Below are positions 9,504 to 21,200 of a stretch of DNA of 64,000 bases, in pieces. The notes beneath the pieces are model-generated. The model did no database searches, was not told the DNA's origin, and saw only the letters and a list, made by a program, of their open reading frames with translations. The position numbers and the translations under genes were made by a program. The stretch is from Apus apus (Eukaryota > Chordata > Aves > Apodiformes > Apodidae), in NCBI RefSeq assembly GCF_020740795.1, contig NC_067285.1, positions 38,848,511 to 38,912,510 of the forward strand. The letters are read 5' to 3'. Within the stretch, counting starts at the first letter, position 1. Each line of letters starts with the position of its first letter.

Positions 9504-11823
9504 CTGTAGAGAGCCACAAGAAGGAAGGCTAACACATCCCAGCTCACCAGCCTCACTCCCCACCACCTCCAGTCTGCAGGCAGGGCAGATGAGGTGGCTG
9601 CTCATGTCAAGGCCACACTCACTAGGCTCAGCCTCCTCCCTGCCCAGCAGAAGCATGGAGGGGAGCAAGCGTGTTTGCTCTGCCCCAAGGTCAGTACCAA
9701 GCTTCTGAAAGGAAGGGATGACAGAGACCCAGCCTGAATCTCAGGTCAGTGTTTTAATTGCACTTACTTGTGTGGCTTGCAAAGGCAGGCCAGAGTGGAG
9801 AACTTAACACAGCTGAGCTGTTGGGCATTGACTTGAGCAGAGCAGGTCTAGAGAGCTTTAGCTGCAGAACTCTTCCCCTGTGTGCTCTTTCTCCACCACA
9901 GGGGTATAAGGCAGCACTAAAAAGCTGTGCCCTTGGCTTGTTAATAGCCTGTGCCAGGGCCCTGCATACACCCCTGGGGCCTCACCTCTGTCTTGTCACC
10001 TTGCTGGAAGGGAAAGTCAGCTTTCCTGTCCTCCTCACCCCACGTGCCTTCCTCCTTCGAATTGCACACGATGGTGTTGACATCCCCGTGGCAGTCAAAG
10101 CGAGGGTTGAAATGCAGCAGGAGGGTGCTGCTGTTCTTCCCTACGTTCACAGCAAACCTGGGCAAACAGAGAGGCAGTGCAGAGGACCTGCCAGCACAGC
10201 AGCTCCAGCTTCCCGGTGCCGACAAGCTGAACACAGCAGGAGCTCAGGCTTCCCCCAGAACCACATCAATCCATTTGCCTTCTCCTCACTCACCCTTTGG
10301 CATCAGACAGGATCTTCCCTTTGACCTTGATGCACTCACCAGGCTGGATGTCCAGCTGAGTAACAACCAGTCCCTGCAGGGCCAAACCACAGCAGTTAGT
10401 CTATCCCAAGGCAAGCCTGCCAGACCCAAACACCTTTGCAGTTTTGTGCTAGAGGAAGGTTTGAGTCAGGCCAGCTGCCTGTCTCAGCCCTCTGCCAGGG
10501 AATCCTTGTTCACAGCAACCACCCCAAGGGGTCTCCCACTCCACTAAACCATCTAAGCTGACAAGGAGGTGATTCAAGCCAGTGTAACAAGAGTAGGGTA
10601 CGGGCACTGATTTACCAGCTGCTGCAGAAAACATCCACAAATCCTTTTCTAACATCTTTTTCTATCATCCAAACAAGCTTTTCTAACACTAGGTCTGTGC
10701 CCCCTCCCTAGGCAGCCCTCCAAGCAACAGGACAAACCTAGAAGAAGTTTTTTGTCTCGACTGAAAGCAACCTACACACAGAGAGGGGTCAGTGGAGCCC
10801 ACTTTTGGCTGCAGCCCGGTAAAGCAGAACACGCATCCCAGCACCATCCACCGGGAAGTTCCCGCCGAAGAGAAGAGCTGATTAATCCTTTCTCAGAACC
10901 AGGTTATTCACTTTCCCCAGCCACGCACCCCAAAGTAACACTTAAGATCACCGGCCTCCCTCAGCTACGATGGAGAGGCTGTTTGGGGAGGCCAGGCACA
11001 CCTCAGGCTTTGCTGCCTGTGCTCCAGCGTAACGATGCTGAGCTCCACTTAACCACACGCCGAGTCAGGCAGGGAGATTTCAAATTGGTTGATTGTTGAC
11101 TTGGGCTAGTTCTCTTTGCCTGGCTTGTGCAGGCCCATGCCCAGCAGCTGCTGGCTGCTGTGGAGCCCAGAGCTCCTCCAGGACAGCCAGCCAGCCCCAG
11201 CAGCGCTTGCCCTCACGCCGACTCCCACAGCACAGGCTGCTCAGGAGGTCAGATTTCCCAGCCACTAAACTGCTTATCGTCACGGCACTAATGCTGCCTC
11301 CTGGCCCTGCTCCTAGCACAACGCTGAGGCACAGCCTGGAACACAGCCTGGGTGCCCAGGGGTCTTCTGAGGAGAGAAGTTATGTGGGCAGGAGTAGGTC
11401 AGAACACACTGCTGTCCTGCTTCCCTCTGCTGTTGCATTACGAGTTACCTCAGTCCTGTGCCTAAAAGGGAAACTTCCAGAAGGAAAATGTGAAGCTTTA
11501 AGAAAATAAATAAATAAATAAATAAATAAATAAATAGCATTCATACTGTAGAGCTGCAAATGGTCCCAAACCTTTAGCGTACACAAAGACCCAAGCACAC
11601 ATTAGATCACCTTCCCTACTTAGATAACTTGCTAGAGGAGAAGAAAACCAGCTGATCAGCCCTAACTGCTCCTCTCAGCCATACATCAGCCCAGCATTTC
11701 CTTCCTCCCAGCTTCTCTGTTTCTCCTCCTACCTCTGGCACCCAGCCCCAAACCCACACCCAGCCAGACCCTGGCGCTGCTTGGCACACCGGCCCAGCTC
11801 CCGGCGGCACTCACTTGCTCCAT
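9351..11823 (-). CDS. Galectin-1-type prototype galectin, 4 coding exons, 137 aa
   Basis: The coding exons on the minus strand are 11823-11815, 10373-10294, 10157-9986 and 9503-9351 (9, 80, 172 and 153 nt). All introns are GT-AG, and the 80- and 172-nt exons have the standard galectin sizes. The product is one carbohydrate-recognition domain that forms non-covalent dimers and binds beta-galactosides inside and outside the cell; like other galectins it has no signal peptide. The ligand residues are all present: His45, Asn47 and Arg49 (in HFNPRF), Asn62, and Trp69, Glu72 and Arg74 (in WGEEDR). Opening residues MEQGLVVTQLD and the core resemble chicken CG-1A (16-kDa galectin) more than galectin-2, judged from memory. 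The C-terminus is slightly longer than I recall and carries an extra cysteine (FCDKL). The start has a strong Kozak context (A at -3, G at +4). Symbol left empty because CG-1A and LGALS1 naming is ambiguous between paralogues. Confidence 0.95.
9986..10157 (-). CDS. Galectin coding exon 3 (sugar-binding core)
   Basis: 172 nt between TTTGCCCAG and GAG|GTGAGG. It carries all seven conserved carbohydrate contacts (His45, Asn47, Arg49, Asn62, Trp69, Glu72, Arg74), so the lectin should be active. Confidence 0.96.
10294..10373 (-). CDS. Galectin coding exon 2
   Basis: 80 nt, preceded by GCCCTGCAG with a branch-point-like CTAAC about 22 bases upstream of the acceptor. It ends at GG|GTGAG. It encodes residues 4-29 and two bases of Gly30, including the strand with IKVKGKILSDAK. 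Confidence 0.95.
11503..11535. repeat. (AAAT)n microsatellite in galectin intron 1
   Basis: About eight uninterrupted AAAT units. Confidence 0.95.
11815..11823 (-). CDS. Galectin coding exon 1 (Met-Glu-Gln)
   Basis: ATGGAGCAA followed directly by the donor GTGAGT. Galectin-1 genes typically have a tiny first coding exon of three codons. It is in phase 0 with exon 2. Confidence 0.9.
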
Positions 11824-11896
11824 GCTGCCGGCACCAGTGACACCAGTCAGTCCCACCAGCCAGGACACCCCCCAAACCCCGCTCCACAGCCCAGCG

Positions 11897-11926
11897 TGAC
11901 TCAGCGCGGAGCTCCCGCAGCTTAAA
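11897..11926 (-). promoter_or_regulatory. Putative galectin core promoter: TATA-like box and AP-1 site
   Basis: About 100 bases upstream of the galectin ATG the minus strand reads GATTTAAGC (TATA-like, 11921-11926) and, 18 bases further downstream, the palindromic AP-1 core TGAGTCA (11897-11903). Spacing fits a start site near 11890-11900. This is a motif reading only. Confidence 0.4.
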
Positions 11927-14900
11927 TCGCCTGGGCAGGACCATCACAGGATGGAGCAGGGGGGGGTGGAGAAGAAGAAGGAGATCAATTGCAGCTGTTT
12001 GGGGCTGGAGCTTTCCCAGCCATTCGAAGTGGGCAGCGGGAGATCTCTATTCATACTGTTCTCTGCAGGCAGGATGTGCGTGATTTTTCAAAGCCAGGGA
12101 TTGTTTGCTTCTGCGTGATCCTGGAAATCCTTACTGCAAGCTGTTATTAGCTGCTGTGCCGGGTGTGTTGGCTCGCGTTCCGGGAGCCCGAGGGTGGCTC
12201 TGTGCCTGCAGCGAGGTGACTGCTTTTTGTTAAGTGATCCCTGTCTAAAATCAGGGCTGGAGTCCTCATGTTACTGCTGCACAGTGACTGCCTCTGTGAG
12301 TATGTGTGTGTGTGCATCCTCCCAGCCCAGCCTGGAGCCTCCTGACTGGAGCCCCTGGGAACAAATCGTCACTATTCGCAGTGAAGTGAAACCCAAAGCT
12401 TTGTTCTGTTCTATGCCAGCATTTAGAAAATGCCTCAAAGTTAAGGCTGTTTTGTGTGGGGCACTACTAGATGTGAGAATTCCGGCTGCAGCTTTTGAAA
12501 AGTAGCGTGATCTGGCTGGTTCCATTCCAGTTGCAAAAGGCTCCAGAGGGAAAAGAGAAATGCTTTGTTAGCAGAGGAAGAGGCCGGGCAGGGCTGAGTG
12601 CAGCCGGCAAGAAAGGAGGCTGCTTTCCCAGCTGCTCCCAAACTTTGTCCCTTAAAGCTGCACAGCATCCCTGCCCTGAGGGTCTTAGCAGGGAGATAAA
12701 GGTGGGAGTAGCTTCGGTGCTTTGTGGGGCTGATCAGCTGGGTGCCACTTTGGGTCGGGTTTAGCAAGGGTCTTCGGGCCTCTGTGCCTCAGTTTCCCCA
12801 CAGGCCAAGTGACATCCAGCTTCACAAGCCCACTTGTAAAACTTCAGACAGAGCTGCTGTATAAACGCAGCACGTTACTTGTTGGCTCAGCCTGTGTGAT
12901 GCCTATCTGCAGGTAAGTTTAGGAATGGCTGCACAGGGCTGCTTCCCAAACAGCACAGGAATTTCTGGCTGGGTAGCAGAAGGAAACGTGCTGCACCACA
13001 GGAAGCTGCTGGAACTTCATTAAAGCTTGCTGGCTGTTAGACCAACTGCATCCTGACACCACCCCTCGCCCCACGACTCCCCCACACCCATTTCTGAACA
13101 TTCACATGGCATTTCAGCATCCCATGCAGGTCTGAGGGAATCAAAGCCAAGCTGTGTTTGAACTAGAAAGTCACAAGCCTGAACTGAAGCCCTGTGACTG
13201 GGACATATAAAAGAGGGCAAAATGCTGACTGGGAGTACTACAGGAAAAATCCCACACGTGCTTTGGCCTCCAGGTAACTCCCTGGCCATACTGAGCAGTC
13301 TCAAGAGCCACACTGAAGGCAGGAGGTAACTGCAGGAGCAGAGATGGTGCGGGTAGCAAAGACCACCCAGAGCAGGCCCCTTCATGGACAGTTTGGAGAA
13401 AGCCCAAGCAATTCCACCTTAAGTTTGCCCCAGTCTCCAGCACGATGTTGGCTGGCATCACGTGTTGGAGACAGGCTTTAGGCGCCTGCTTTCTGTGCAG
13501 TTGTTCCCTGGGTCACAGCCGCGTGTGAGGGGTTGAGCAACTCCTGTTTGATTGGCTGGGTTTTAGTATTTGCTTTCCATTCGGCTCCATGAATTCCCTG
13601 GAGACTTCTCCTTTTAGTGCTGCAGCATTTCTGGAGACAGAGCTGCTGACAAGGGGAGCTGTGGGGCTGGGGCCGTGCAGTGCGTTGCTCTCAGCTCCCC
13701 TTCTGAAATGCACGTTTCTTGTGAGCTGCTTTTCTGGCCTGACATCTCCTCCTCTGACCCTCTTATTCAGACAGGAAAATACCTTTCCAATAATACGTGG
13801 AGACTGCACTGTTTGTTTTTCTTAAGTGCTGTACACTGGCAGCCTAATTGATTTAGCAACAACTCCTTTGGTCTTGCCCGATTTAAAACACACCTGGTTT
13901 TACACCCTGAGGAATCAGTGAAGTGTTTATTTGTTCTCAGACTACAATGCTGAATTAACCCAGCTGCCTTCCATTTTTCCTAGGGGTTAAAGCCATTGGT
14001 GGGGATGCAAAAGAGAGAAGCCCCCAGCGAGAAGAAGTAGAAGAAGATTCCCCAGTGGTTCACCTTCCCCTTTCAGATGGTTTGTAGAAGGAGACAGGCT
14101 GCAAAACAAGGCCACCGTGCCCAGTCCCACCCCATCAAGGGTGTCCCCAGCCCCACTGCACAGCAATAGGGTAGAGGACACCTCAGACTGCCTGCAGAGA
14201 AGGGACTCAGCCCCGGTGAATGCTGCTTCCTGGGATGGGAGTTTTGTGTCTAAGGAAAAATATAAAGCTCACAGCAGGCAGACAGAGGATCAGGGTGTGC
14301 TTCAAAGCCGCCCTATGCAAGCTGCTGTTGCACCCCAGGACCAGCAGATGATGCTCTGAGAAGAAACCCTGGGCAGGAGGCAGAACGGAGAGGAGAGCCC
14401 AAGTTAGCTTTTTCTGGCTTGTAGGGAGGGATTGCAATACATAGAGAGTATTTGGGGTGCATACAGTGTAGGTGTGTTCCCAGTTCCAGGAGCTACTGCT
14501 CTCTCACATGCTTTTGGGGAAAAGCATCACACCCACCAGGCAGCTCTGGCAGAAGCAGGAAAAGTCATCTGCTTATCCATGAGGTGATGCCCCAAGGAAT
14601 GTTCCTCCTGTGGGGAAAATTGAGGGGGCCCTCCCAGCACTTGGGCTTGCAGGCTTGCTTGAGGACACAGGGCCCTGCGCAGCACCAGGTTCCCAGCCCA
14701 AACTCTTAATTAAATCACTTGATTTGTACAGGCTGAAGCCAGACAACTAGCCAGTCTGATTTTCTTGTAACTCCCTAGGAATGCCCCAGATTTGTTTTAG
14801 CAAAACAAACACCAAAAAGGATGCAGTGCACTGGTTGTTACTCTTTATAATCTTCCACAAGAGAAAGGACACCCTAGCCCTTAGCAAGTCATATCCCTGG

Positions 14901-17635
14901 CTAATCACTCCTGTCATTAGAAATGGCTTACCCCTAATTTTGGAAGGTCCAAGGGCACACCTCAGCTGCTGGCTAACTCAAGGACATCCTCTAGCCTGCA
15001 GGACACTGGGTGCAGAGGCCAGCACTGCTGGCTCTCCAGAGTCTGCACCTGGTTTGTCTTGCACTGAACCACACACCCTGGTAGCTGTTGATGCTACATA
15101 TCCCAAGTTACTCATTGCTGTAGCTAAGAAAGAGAACCTGCTTCTTGCTGAAAGGGCAAACAGTAGCTTCCTGCTCCTTTGGAGATGGCATCTGGCCTCA
15201 GCTCCAGCCCAGCAGTGCTGTACACGTCCTCCAGCCATGGCTCCAGTGGGAACACACACCTGAACCACTTCAGCTGGTCGGGGGGGGGGAGAAAAACTGC
15301 TCCAATTCATTTTCATTGGTGCAAGCATTAAAGTGGTCAAATAATGAAAAGAATCACTCCACACTCTTCTCTAATGTGAGCTAAAGCTTGCAGTTTGCTG
15401 TAAGTTAGGGGCTTTTTTGCACATTTTTTTAGGGAAGATCTGGTTTTGTCTCTAGAATTTCATTCTCAGCTCATCAAGCAAAGTCAGCAGCTTCCCTTTG
15501 CACTGTCTTTAGGAAATATTTGTGTCAGTACTGTCTGGATGGGATCCTGGTCTCAGCAATGGCCCCTGGTTACTCTTGCAACCTAATACTGTGCTGCTAA
15601 AGCATACTGGGTGTGCACATTACATACACACATATACAAATCTGTTTTCTGCCTCTTGGAATATCTGAGGATTTAAACTTTCAGCTCTTTCTCTACTACT
15701 GCTGTTGATGTGTCCAAGTCTTCCTGTTTCCCCTGTAGCACGTTAGTTTGTCTTATCCATTCTGCCTTTTTGCTTGAGTAACCATTACCCCCTGAAGAGT
15801 TTTGTCACACACAGTTTATCTGGACCCTTCTGCACCAAAGGTCCCTTGCATGGCTGGCTAAAACCCTGCTCTCACCATGGTATCTTCCAGCCCTGTGCTG
15901 TCCATGGGGTAAACTTCAGGGTTGGTCTGGAGACCACAGAGGCTCCCAAGAGCCATGCTCAAAAAAAAAAATCCTTAGCCTGCTCCTGAAAGACAAAGGG
16001 TTACTCTAGAGCTGCAGTCCAGTTTGGCAGGAGGTTTTGAGGCCCTCCCAAAGCCTGCAGACACTGAGCCTCCCAAAGAGCTGCTTTGGAGGGAAGTTTG
16101 TGCCAGGAAGAAGGGCTGAAGGTCCAGTCCACCCTGGATGCCAGCTGGGGTTGTGCAGCCACATGTCACTACAGCCTTTTTATCCCAGAGGGTTTCCCGA
16201 TTTCAGCTTTCCCTACATTAAAAACAAAGCACCTCTATTCCAGGTTAATTATAAATTGTTAATTATAAAGAACTTTTTGCACTATCTCAAAGTGATGAGA
16301 GGAGTTTGCTGTGGGATTTAAAGTGTGTCTCATCATTCTATTTTCCTCATTAACGCTGACCCAAGCTGACAATCCCTGTGTTTCTCTCATCTCTTAGTGG
16401 ATTAGATTTAACCAGAGCAAATTGCTAGCTACCCAGAAGAACTGGGCCTTGATTATTTTGAACTCACTTCACTTCAGCACTTCTCCTCATACCTTTTGAG
16501 TCTGCAGGTGGCAAACACTTCTCAGAGTTCACAGGCTCATCTCAAAGGAGCTGTGTGCATTTTGTTCCTTATTGGAGATCCCCACTCGTCTCAGTTTAGG
16601 AATCCAAACTTCCCTCCTTTTTGCAGCTCAAAGATTAAGCTCTTCTCCAAAGCCCCCACACTTGCAAAAAAGCAGTAAAAAGCAGTGCCCTGCTGCTGAC
16701 ACTGCCAGGCTGCACCTCCACCTCCCAGGCCACTCCTTGTACCTTTGCTTCCCATACTAGAGTGTAAGACGCATGGCACCTGCCCCAAGCCAGCAAGATT
16801 TTGCCCTGGAGCTGGAGGCTCTAGCAGAGACCATGAGTTACCAACCTCCCAGTGCATGTTTTCTAGAGTTCTGTCAACTCTGGCAGTTTTAATTTATTTT
16901 TCTTAACAACATTGTAGTTTGCTTTACATCTATGACCACATTGCAAACTTCTGCAGTAGGCAGCAGCCCTGGAACATTTTTCACTGGACTATCACAGTAG
17001 CATAGCAGCACTTCCCAAGCCTTATATATTCCTGTGGTCTAGCTCCAGACAAGCTGAGTCTGATTTTTAACTCATGATCAGCTGCAAGGAGTCTTGGGGA
17101 GAAGATGGGGAACTATGCCTTTCCCATAGCTGGATAAAATTTCTAAAGGCCTTCAAGGTGCTTATCTGCTGTGCAAGAGGTGAGTGAAGCTAGAAGGGAA
17201 TTCATCAGCATTGCCCTCCCCGAGGTACTTAGGCAGCAGAACTGGTTAGTTGGGTCCAAAACCTGTGCGAGTGGAGCAAAAGGAGAAAGATTGCAAAAAT
17301 GCATTGCCTGTTCTGGTTAAAAATACAAGGAGCCACGTTTGTAGAGAGGGATCATCACTGGAACATGTCTTCTAGGTAGATTTTGTCTGGAACTATTTTG
17401 AGAGCACACAGGTTGGGGGTCTAGCCTTTGTTTCATTTCATATTCACGAGTCAGCCTTCACCACCTAGTGCCATCCATAAAGTTAAAGCTCCTGGGTTTT
17501 GCCAAGAAACCTGGGGTGCTTCTCTGAAAGATAATTGTACAGTTGCTGCATTCCAGGCCTTATTTTCTCCATTGTCTGACACAGGAGTGGCTTCAGCAGG
17601 GCTGGAAGGCAGGGGCAGCGCTGCACTGCCCAGAT
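11927..17635. other. Intergenic sequence upstream of the galectin gene
   Basis: No recognised gene or repeat. It contains a short TG run near 12301 and a G-run at 15280-15288. The 160-codon frame at 14781-15263 looks like chance: no splice sites, no family resemblance. Confidence 0.5.
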
Positions 17636-18245
17636 TGGAACCATATAGAACCATACAGAACTGTTTGGGTTGGAAGGGTCCTTAAAGATCATCCAGTTCC
17701 AACCCCCCTGCATGGGCAGGGACACCTCCCACCAGCCCAGGTTGCTCCAAGCCCCGTCCAACCTGCCCTTCAACACTGCCAGGGATGGGATATCAACAAC
17801 CTTCCTGGGCAACCTGTTCCAGTGCCTTATTACCTGCATGGTGAAGCATTTTTTTCTTAATATCTAGCCTAAATCTACCTTCTTTCACTTCACATCCATC
17901 ACCCCTTATCCTACCACTACCCTCTCTGGTGAAAAACCCCTCCCCAGCTTTCCTGGAGCCCCTTCAGGCACTGGAAGGTGCTCTAAGGTCTCCCTGGAGC
18001 CTTCTCTTCTCCAGGCTGAACACCCCAACTCTCCCAGCCTGTCTCCACAGCAGAGCTGCTCCAGCCCTTGGATCATCTTTGCGGCCCTTCTCTGGTCTCT
18101 CTCCAACAGCTCCATGTCTTTCCTGTGCTGAGGACTCCAGACTTGTACATGGTATTCCAGGTGGGGTCTCACCAGGGCAGGGTAGAGGTGCAGAATCACT
18201 TCTCTCGACCTGCTGATGCCATTCTTAGTCCTGCTAAAGTCAGGA
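17636..18245 (-). mobile_element. CR1 LINE fragment with end of ORF2
   Basis: The plus strand shows CATATAGAACCATACAGAAC and the GGTTGGAAGGGTCC core, then CATGGGCAGGGACACCTCCC and the rest of the CR1 3' region. On the minus strand the ORF2 end can be read (LVRPHLEYHVQVWSPQHRKD, then RRAAKMIQGLEQL). The copy is about 0.6 kb and 5'-truncated. It is closely related to the copy at 23815-24110 and shares a near-identical 80-base block with it. Confidence 0.93.
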
Positions 18246-21200
18246 GAAGGGAATGCAGGAGCTGGAGATCCCTGGAGCAGGTCTGGCAAGGCATTTGCAA
18301 ATGCAAAAGCCATCTTTGGAAGGAGTGCATTCCCCAAATGGCTTCCCTGGTGCATGGCTATCTGCAGCAGAGGCCAGGACCACTTACCTGCTCTGCAACA
18401 GGACCATGTGCTACGCTCAATCTGAAGAGCCATCTGCTCTGCCAGTGCAGCTGCCCACAGGCCCAGGCATGGCACAGTTACACTGCCAGGACTGCACATC
18501 CTCAAGTTGCCATGGGAAACTTGGGCAAGCACAATGTGATTAGGACAGCAGTACTCTAGTCACCTGTTCCATCTTCTTGATATATCAGAGATGCAGAGGG
18601 CACTGGCTACGTGTTCCTGCCCCCCACACCCCAACCCAGCAGCTGACAGAAATAATACCTATTGGTCCTTTTGTATTTTCACCTTACGACTGTTTTAAGG
18701 CTTGATCTTCCTTATGCCACTCCAATTATGCCAAACCTGCAAGGTAGAGGTCTCCCTTGTTCTGAAGGACTTTTCATTTCTCAATTTGGATCTTTGTTCA
18801 AATCAACAAGGGGGCTATACCTCACAATTAGTTTGAATAGGGTGGGACCAAGCCTTCTGCATCAACCCAGTGTCCACAAAAGCATTCCAGCTTAAGTTGT
18901 ACTGATTTAGAAAAGCTCTTCCCTAGCCTGACATACAGCATGCCAGGATGGTTTAGAAACTCAAGCCATCTGGAGTTCTTTCCCACAAAAGCATATGTGT
19001 GCCAGAATGTGTCTCCTTTGAACCACCCACAGTGAGAAGGGATTGAATTAAAGCTGGCTCATATTTCTCAAATTCAGTTTTAGGCAAAAAAAAAAAAAAA
19101 AAAGTCAATAAGTAACTGGGAAATGCCTTGGAAAGAACAAAATTATTAAAAACTTAACAACACACTGAAAAGAAACGTTAACACTGTCCATTCTGAGGGC
19201 CTTTGAAATTACACTGCTTGAGCTGAAATTCCTTCACCTTCCTGCCACCTTCTCCCTCAGTGTTTTATTAGCCAGGTCTAGGGATTACCTGAAATGAGTC
19301 CTGGGTCATGAGGGCTCCCTCACTTTAGAAACAAGCTCTGATCTTCTCTGGCTGTTGAAGTGCAATAAACAAAGACATACTCTGGTGTAAGATCCTTTTA
19401 ATACAACAGCTGTGAAACAGTGTCAAATGCAGGCAGATAATGGGATTGTCTTCCACTGAAGACAGGCCATTTCTCAGATAACTAGAACGTGACACCTCAG
19501 CTGAGAGCTAAAGAAGGAAGAGCCAGTTAGAAATACACACGCTCTGAGAAAGACACAAGTGGCAGCTCTGTGAGCTCTGCTGGGAAGCGAGAGCATCATT
19601 TCTGAGCACTGCGGGCAGAGCAGAAACCCTGCTCTCAGATCTCCTGAAGGCTGTGGTGCTCTCCCCTGCAGCTCTTTTGGGTGAGGCCATGAAAAGGTTC
19701 TGGCCATAGCATGATGAAATGAGACAGTGGTGGGGAGCCCTGAGCCCTGCAGGAGGCAGGAGGAGAAGGAAGGCAGACAGGATTTCTCACAGTAACAAGC
19801 AGCAGGAAACTGGGAGAGCGTGACTCACGCCAGAGGCTCCAGGCCTGACTCATGACATGGGCTCTAGTGCTCTCAGGTCCCGTGGGAGAGCACAAACACA
19901 ACCGGCTGCCTTCATGCAGGCACCGCCACCTTAGTCATCAAAAGGTGGCAGACTGCAGGGAGGCATGCTGAGAGGTGCTCCCGCGGGGAGCCAGAGTCTG
20001 CAGCAAGGCGTGCTCTGCACCAGGGAGGAGACTGGCAGCACCTCACTGCTCCTGATCCCACAGCACCTTTGGAAATCTCCCCTCTAGGACAGGCAAGCAG
20101 TGCTCCCGCCAGGTTTGCAAGATACCAACATCCAAGGGAATCACTGCTACATCTGCCCTCTCCTTTGGCCGTGGGCAGGAAGAATAGGACTTTCCAGATG
20201 CAATGTCTGCTGCATGGGCATACAGATCCAGGACTGGCTGCTGCCCATCTCCAGCAGAGATCATCCAGCAGCTAAAAAGCCATCCAGCATTACATTGATG
20301 GGTGAGCACTGTGAGGAGCAGCAACCTTGGGCTTCATATGAAGCAACAACAAGAAACCAAGGAGAGGGGAGAGTTGCAAGATGTTTGCTTAAATCATCTA
20401 CTCAGTATTTATAAAGCTAAGAGAAAAAAATCCAAATTAGATGTAAATAACTCCTGAACTGAAAGATCTGCATTTCCCTTGAGCACACCACTCAGCAGAT
20501 GACTAAACCAGTTCTATTATTTATGCAAAGAAAAATGTACAGCTTCCCTTGTCTATGCCCATCTGTACCTCTTACCCCACAGGCAAGACTGCCAGGCTTG
20601 CTGACCTCCTGTAGATGGTATTTATTAAAGCCACTTGCCTGGAAGCTGCCCTGCCTTGGCAAGAGCATTTTATTGCTTTCCTCCCCTGCAAAGCACTTAA
20701 TCCACATCTAGCCAATGAGCTGTACAGTGCCATGCAGCAGCTCCTCTTTTTCTGGAATCATGTGTTTTCACATATACATACTATATGTTGCTAAACAACA
20801 TTGCTCATCCCCCCTCTCCAGAACAGAGCCTTTTTATAGAGGGATATCTGATGCTTTTTGTCAGTTACTTGTGCCTGCTGTAAATGAATGTCTCCTAGTG
20901 CCATGGTATGTTCCTTGCCTTTGCCTGTGGACTGTAATGACCAGGACTCAGGTGGGGAGAACAAATACAAGTTAACAGCCTGGTGACTTATAAATCTCTA
21001 TTAAAAAAAAAAATAAAATCCTAAAACAACATTCAGGCTTTACCTTGTCACTGATGTTATGACTCATAGAGCTGGAAACTCAGCTGATGCAGTATTTTAA
21101 TACAGGAAGCTGTGTAGGAAGAAAAGGAGCCAGATACTTCATTATGCAAATGGACTGTTTTATACATGTTCGATTATATAAGTTAATCACCTTCCAGTGT

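Noticed and set aside
1-12000. Search for the end of SHROOM3, the expected neighbour on the SOWAHB side
   Set aside because: No sequence resembling the Shroom ASD2 domain was found on either strand; SHROOM3 probably lies beyond the left edge.
14781-15263. 160-codon plus-strand frame
   Set aside because: No splice sites, no family resemblance, low-complexity start in AT-rich sequence; consistent with chance.
17906-18532. 208-codon minus-strand frame as a gene
   Set aside because: Its middle part is the CR1 ORF2 C-terminus in a truncated copy; the rest is chance extension into flanking sequence.
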